From: Elizabethkingia occulta
GTDB taxonomy: Bacteria; Bacteroidota; Bacteroidia; Flavobacteriales; Weeksellaceae
Assembly (NCBI RefSeq): GCF_002023715.1
Contig: NZ_MAHX01000016.1
Coordinates: 1-64,000 of the forward strand
Reading direction: 5' to 3'
DNA: 64,000 nucleotides
Within the stretch, counting starts at the first letter, position 1; the number at the start of each line of letters is the position of its first letter. The notes beneath the pieces were generated by a model. The model saw only the letters and a program-made list of their open reading frames with translations, searched no databases and was not told the origin of the DNA. The position numbers and the translations under genes were made by a program. Of the stretch, positions 60,944 through 64,000 are shown piece by piece.

Positions 60944-61924
60944 ATGAAAGCAATAAATGCGAAAGAATTTTCTGAAATGGATAAACTTTCCGAAAAAGGA
61001 GAGCCTTTTATTTTTATTATTGATTTTTTAAAGCAAAATATTCTGCTTTTTACAGAGGATGAACTGAATAAAAAAACCGATATCTTGATTCATTTTCAGA
61101 ATTACAGAAACTATACTCCAGAAACCTCTCTAAACAAAAAAATACATCTGCAGTCCTTCCCGGAAACATTTGAATCCTATAAAAAAGGGTTCGATCTTGT
61201 TATGGAAAATCTGCAATTCGGTAATTCTTACCTGATTAATTACACCCGAAAAACAAAAATAGAAACCAATCTTACACTCCGGGATATTTTCTACCACTCC
61301 GAGGCTAAATATAAAATCTGTTATAAGAACGATTGGGTATTCTTCTCGCCCGAAGTTTTTATAAAAATTGAAAATCAGAGGATTTCTACATTTCCAATGA
61401 AAGGAACTATTGATGCTGACATTTCGAATGCAGAAAATATTCTGAAAAATGACCCGAAAGAAAAAGCAGAACACTACACAGTTGTGGATTTACTTCGTAA
61501 TGATCTGAGTATGGTGGCCGATGATGTAAAATTAGTTGATTTCCAAAGAATTGACTATCTTAAGACTCTGAAAAAGAATCTTTATACCATGAGTTCGGAA
61601 ATAGAAGGAATTATAAAGCCTTCTTTTCAGAACAAAATTGGCAGTATCATGCAAAAATTGCTTCCTGCTGGCTCCATTCTCGGAGCTCCGAAGGATAAAA
61701 CACAAGAAGTAATATTAAAAAGTGAAAGCTATGACAGAGGATTTTATACTGGTGTCTGCGGCTATTTTGATGGTAAAGATCTGGATTCTGGTGTTATGAT
61801 TCGTTTTATAGAAAATGAGGGTAGCCAGTTTTATTTTAAAAGTGGCGGCGGAATTACGCATCAAAGTGATGCTTATGCAGAATATCAGGAAATGATTAAC
61901 AAAATATATGTTCCGGTTTATTGA
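60944..61924 (+). CDS. pabB: Aminodeoxychorismate synthase component I
   Basis: PabB converts chorismate and ammonia to 4-amino-4-deoxychorismate, the first step of p-aminobenzoate and folate synthesis. The chorismate-binding motifs are visible: FPMKGTID, DLLRNDLSMV and PAGSILGAPKDKT. The 326-residue protein lacks the N-terminal tryptophan-binding part of anthranilate synthases, a compact PabB form. The ATG at 60944 is chosen because a longer frame from 60905 would cross the promoter. It overlaps pabC by 17 bases, and no pabA is adjacent. Confidence 0.9.
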   Translation: MKAINAKEFSEMDKLSEKGEPFIFIIDFLKQNILLFTEDELNKKTDILIHFQNYRNYTPETSLNKKIHLQSFPETFESYKKGFDLVMENLQFGNSYLINYTRKTKIETNLTLRDIFYHSEAKYKICYKNDWVFFSPEVFIKIENQRISTFPMKGTIDADISNAENILKNDPKEKAEHYTVVDLLRNDLSMVADDVKLVDFQRIDYLKTLKKNLYTMSSEIEGIIKPSFQNKIGSIMQKLLPAGSILGAPKDKTQEVILKSESYDRGFYTGVCGYFDGKDLDSGVMIRFIENEGSQFYFKSGGGITHQSDAYAEYQEMINKIYVPVY

Positions 61925-62528
61925 AACTATACGCGTAGAGGATTCTCAGATTTTCTTGCTTGATCTTCATCAGGAAAGGATGGATCGTGTATTTTCCCAT
62001 TATGGAAAAGAAAATCCTTACATGCTTAAAGAGTATTTTCTACAACAAAATCATGATGAGCATGGCCTTTACAAGTGGCGCATCATATATGATCTTAATG
62101 GCGGTATACACTGCCAAATGATACCTTATGCTGTTGAGATTCATAATAATTTTGAGCTGATTAACGGAAATCATTTAGAATATTCATTTAAATATGAAAA
62201 CAGAGATGAGATCAATAAACTAAAAGCTTCTGCATCTGCAGAAGCCGTTATATTTTATCAAAACGGAATGATAACCGATACCTCATATTCTAATCTTATT
62301 TTCAAAAAAGATAATGAGTGGTACACCCCTGAAACTTTTTTACTTAATGGTGTTATGCGTCAGCATTTATTAAAATCCGGAAAGATAAAAACCTTAGAAA
62401 TAGGTTTAGAAAACATTAAAGAGTTTTCTCATTTTCAAATGATTAACGCTATGATTCCGTTCAACACTCAGGAATATCCTATTGCATTGATTCAGAATCT
62501 TTTTAGTATCAAAACTTTAGAAATTTAA
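61908..62528 (+). CDS. pabC: Aminodeoxychorismate lyase (class IV aminotransferase family)
   Basis: PabC eliminates pyruvate from aminodeoxychorismate to yield p-aminobenzoate, using pyridoxal phosphate. The family motifs are GLYKWRIIYDLNGG, SYSNLIFKKDNEWYTP and LLNGVMRQ. It is 206 residues, somewhat short for class IV aminotransferases, with no obvious missing block. The start lies inside pabB (17-base overlap), which supports a joint role. The last 20 bases overlap the end of the convergent menD gene. Confidence 0.85.
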   Translation: MFRFIETIRVEDSQIFLLDLHQERMDRVFSHYGKENPYMLKEYFLQQNHDEHGLYKWRIIYDLNGGIHCQMIPYAVEIHNNFELINGNHLEYSFKYENRDEINKLKASASAEAVIFYQNGMITDTSYSNLIFKKDNEWYTPETFLLNGVMRQHLLKSGKIKTLEIGLENIKEFSHFQMINAMIPFNTQEYPIALIQNLFSIKTLEI

Positions 62529-64000
62529 AGTAGTCTTTCTGTACATCAGCATTATCTTCGCTTCTGGTATTTATTTCCAAAATTTTAGGCTGTACACTTG
62601 GCTTAAAGAAGTTTTCCAACGATCTGTGGAATTCATCTTTTGTTTCGATCTGGAAGTAGTCGAACTTAAAGTGTTTTGCAAGATTAGAAGCATTCATTTT
62701 ATGACTTGTTGCAATATACTCTCCTATTGCGTTTGTATCTCCCGGTCCTGGAATAATACGGAAAATATTACCTTCACCGTTATTTACAATAATGATTCTT
62801 GTATAAGGTGGAATGTATTTGTTCCACAAACCATTGATATCATATAAGAAGCTTAGGTCTCCGGTAATAAGAACAGCAGGATTATCATTCATCATGGCAA
62901 ACCCCATAGTTGTAGAAGTACAGCCATCTATACCACTTGTTCCTCTGTTACAGTAAACTTCATGTTTTTCAGAGAAGTTAAATAACAAAGTATAACGAAT
63001 TGCCGAGCTGTTGGATACATGTACACTATAATTTTCCGGAATACTCTCTGCAAGATCCCTGAATACCATAAAATCTGAGAAAGGTACTTGTTGTGAATAC
63101 TCATCATGTCTGGCATCTTTTTTATCTCTTCTGGCATCCCACAGGTTATAATAAGCCTGAGGTTCAAGATTGACTTTCTTTACCAATTGTGTAAAAAATG
63201 CTTCATGATCCGAATAAATCTTTTCTGTCAGTGCAAAATAAGTATCAGGCTGCCAATAAGGGTCTACATGCCAATGACGTGCAGGATTAGCTTTTCTGAG
63301 GAAAAGCTTTACTTTTTTGGATACTACATTTTGTCCGACTGTAATTAATAAATCAGGAGCATATTTCTTAAAATCCTCTTCTGTAAAGTCAAAAATATAG
63401 CGGTCTATATGATTGAAAAACTTGGAATGATACTGATTAGAAGTACTCTCTGTAAGGACAACTGCAGAATGATTCTTCACCAACTGTTCTAACAGTACAT
63501 TAAGTTCCGGAGACGGATCCAATGTTCCTAGCAAAATCAATATTCTTTTGCTGGTATTCCATTCAGCAATAACATTTGAAGAGATCTCGTATGTGTTTTC
63601 CTGGATATGCTTTTCTATTTCCGGCATAGGCATCAGCTCTGTTACCATTTCATATAATGGTTCCATAAGAGGAATATTGATATGGACAGGGCCTTGCTTT
63701 TCCAGACAAAGCTCAACAGCTTTTTTTACTGTTTCAAAATTGTATTCGTCTGCATCTGTTTCCTGATCTTCTTTCATCTGGAAATCTCCGTATGAATGTT
63801 GATGGAAAAGATCCTTCTGGCGAATCGTCTGTCCATCGAAAATATCTACATAATTTTCTGGTCTGTCTGCAGTCAGAATCAATAATGGTATATTCTGATA
63901 AAATGCTTCTACAATTGCCGGATAATAATTAGTTGCAGCAGACCCGCTGGTACATGAAACCGCTACCGGTTTATGCAAACTTTTAGCCATTCCCATTGCT
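62509..64000 (-). CDS. menD: SEPHCHC synthase MenD (partial, N-terminus outside window)
   Basis: MenD is a thiamine-diphosphate enzyme that condenses isochorismate with 2-oxoglutarate in menaquinone synthesis. About 496 residues of the normal 550-570 are present. Their start, CTSGSAATNYYPAIVEAF, is internal to the PYR domain. The ThDP motif region is GDLSFLYDINGLWN. The gene continues past the window edge, so the reading frame is open at 64000. Menaquinone is the expected quinone in Bacteroidota. It ends convergently in pabC with a 20-base overlap. Confidence 0.92.
   Translation of the reverse strand, partial: AMGMAKSLHKPVAVSCTSGSAATNYYPAIVEAFYQNIPLLILTADRPENYVDIFDGQTIRQKDLFHQHSYGDFQMKEDQETDADEYNFETVKKAVELCLEKQGPVHINIPLMEPLYEMVTELMPMPEIEKHIQENTYEISSNVIAEWNTSKRILILLGTLDPSPELNVLLEQLVKNHSAVVLTESTSNQYHSKFFNHIDRYIFDFTEEDFKKYAPDLLITVGQNVVSKKVKLFLRKANPARHWHVDPYWQPDTYFALTEKIYSDHEAFFTQLVKKVNLEPQAYYNLWDARRDKKDARHDEYSQQVPFSDFMVFRDLAESIPENYSVHVSNSSAIRYTLLFNFSEKHEVYCNRGTSGIDGCTSTTMGFAMMNDNPAVLITGDLSFLYDINGLWNKYIPPYTRIIIVNNGEGNIFRIIPGPGDTNAIGEYIATSHKMNASNLAKHFKFDYFQIETKDEFHRSLENFFKPSVQPKILEINTRSEDNADVQKDYFKFLKF

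Overview
The window is about 64 kb of a low-GC chromosome from a Gram-negative member of the Bacteroidota. It is most likely an Elizabethkingia species (family Weeksellaceae, close to Chryseobacterium). The support is as follows. The prolyl endopeptidase at 40133-42250 matches, from memory, the well-known 705-residue Flavobacterium (Elizabethkingia) meningosepticum enzyme, with only scattered substitutions. There is a tryptophanase gene, which fits indole-positive Elizabethkingia. Many genes carry TAnnTTTG-type -7 promoter elements and lack strong Shine-Dalgarno sequences. TonB receptors, HmuY, PepSY reductases and a BlaR/TonB hybrid are also typical of the phylum. No rRNA, tRNA, CRISPR array, transposase or prophage was recognised.

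Layout. (1) 1-2901: GH3-family protein, bacilliredoxin and YqeY, all on the minus strand. (2) 2998-19709, minus strand: an almost complete division and cell-wall (dcw) cluster, transcribed mraZ-rsmH-ftsL-ftsI-murE-mraY-murD-ftsW-murG-murC-ftsQ-ftsA-ftsZ. It is interrupted twice by small nuclease-like genes, each bounded by inverted repeats: a frameshifted GIY-YIG gene between murG and murC, and a GxxExxY gene between murC and ftsQ. Three 10-bp-spaced AAGTGG-type boxes, the likely MraZ operator, lie in front of mraZ. (3) 19984-21821, plus strand: hydrolase, engB and a GNAT acetyltransferase. (4) 21917-31857, minus strand: iron and heme acquisition. A TonB heme-type receptor, a HmuY-like lipoprotein and a cholesterol-dependent-cytolysin-like lipoprotein form one apparent operon. 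Upstream of it is a tandem [TonB receptor - PepSY membrane reductase] array whose first receptor is a truncated remnant. (5) 32088-36574: secA, a DUF2795 protein and a sugar-nucleotide epimerase. (6) 36688-40002: DUF2797 protein, AsmA-like protein and a small conserved protein. (7) 40133-45574: prolyl endopeptidase, two small Cys-rich leader peptides, rpmA, rplU and an LtaS-type sulfatase. (8) 45714-48645: ECF sigma factor coupled to a membrane-anchored plug/VWA protein. (9) 48710-55880: acyltransferase, SRPBCC protein, DUF4846 lipoprotein, miaE, DUF502 protein, tnaA and a BlaI/BlaR-TonB pair with a clear operator. (10) 56018-64000: uvrB, DUF3820 protein, AI-2E-type permease, two membrane proteins, pabB-pabC and a partial menD.

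The most interesting points are these. The pore-forming CDC-like lipoprotein sits in what looks like a heme-uptake operon with Fur-like boxes, which suggests host-cell lysis or competitor killing coupled to heme capture. Two unrelated nuclease-like genes in the dcw cluster are each framed by inverted repeats. Two adjacent six-cysteine GG/GA-leader peptides were found, one of them only 50 codons long. A sigma factor is paired with a protein that joins a membrane anchor, a TonB-plug-like segment and a VWA domain. Function assignments come from motif recognition and memory of families; no database search was possible.
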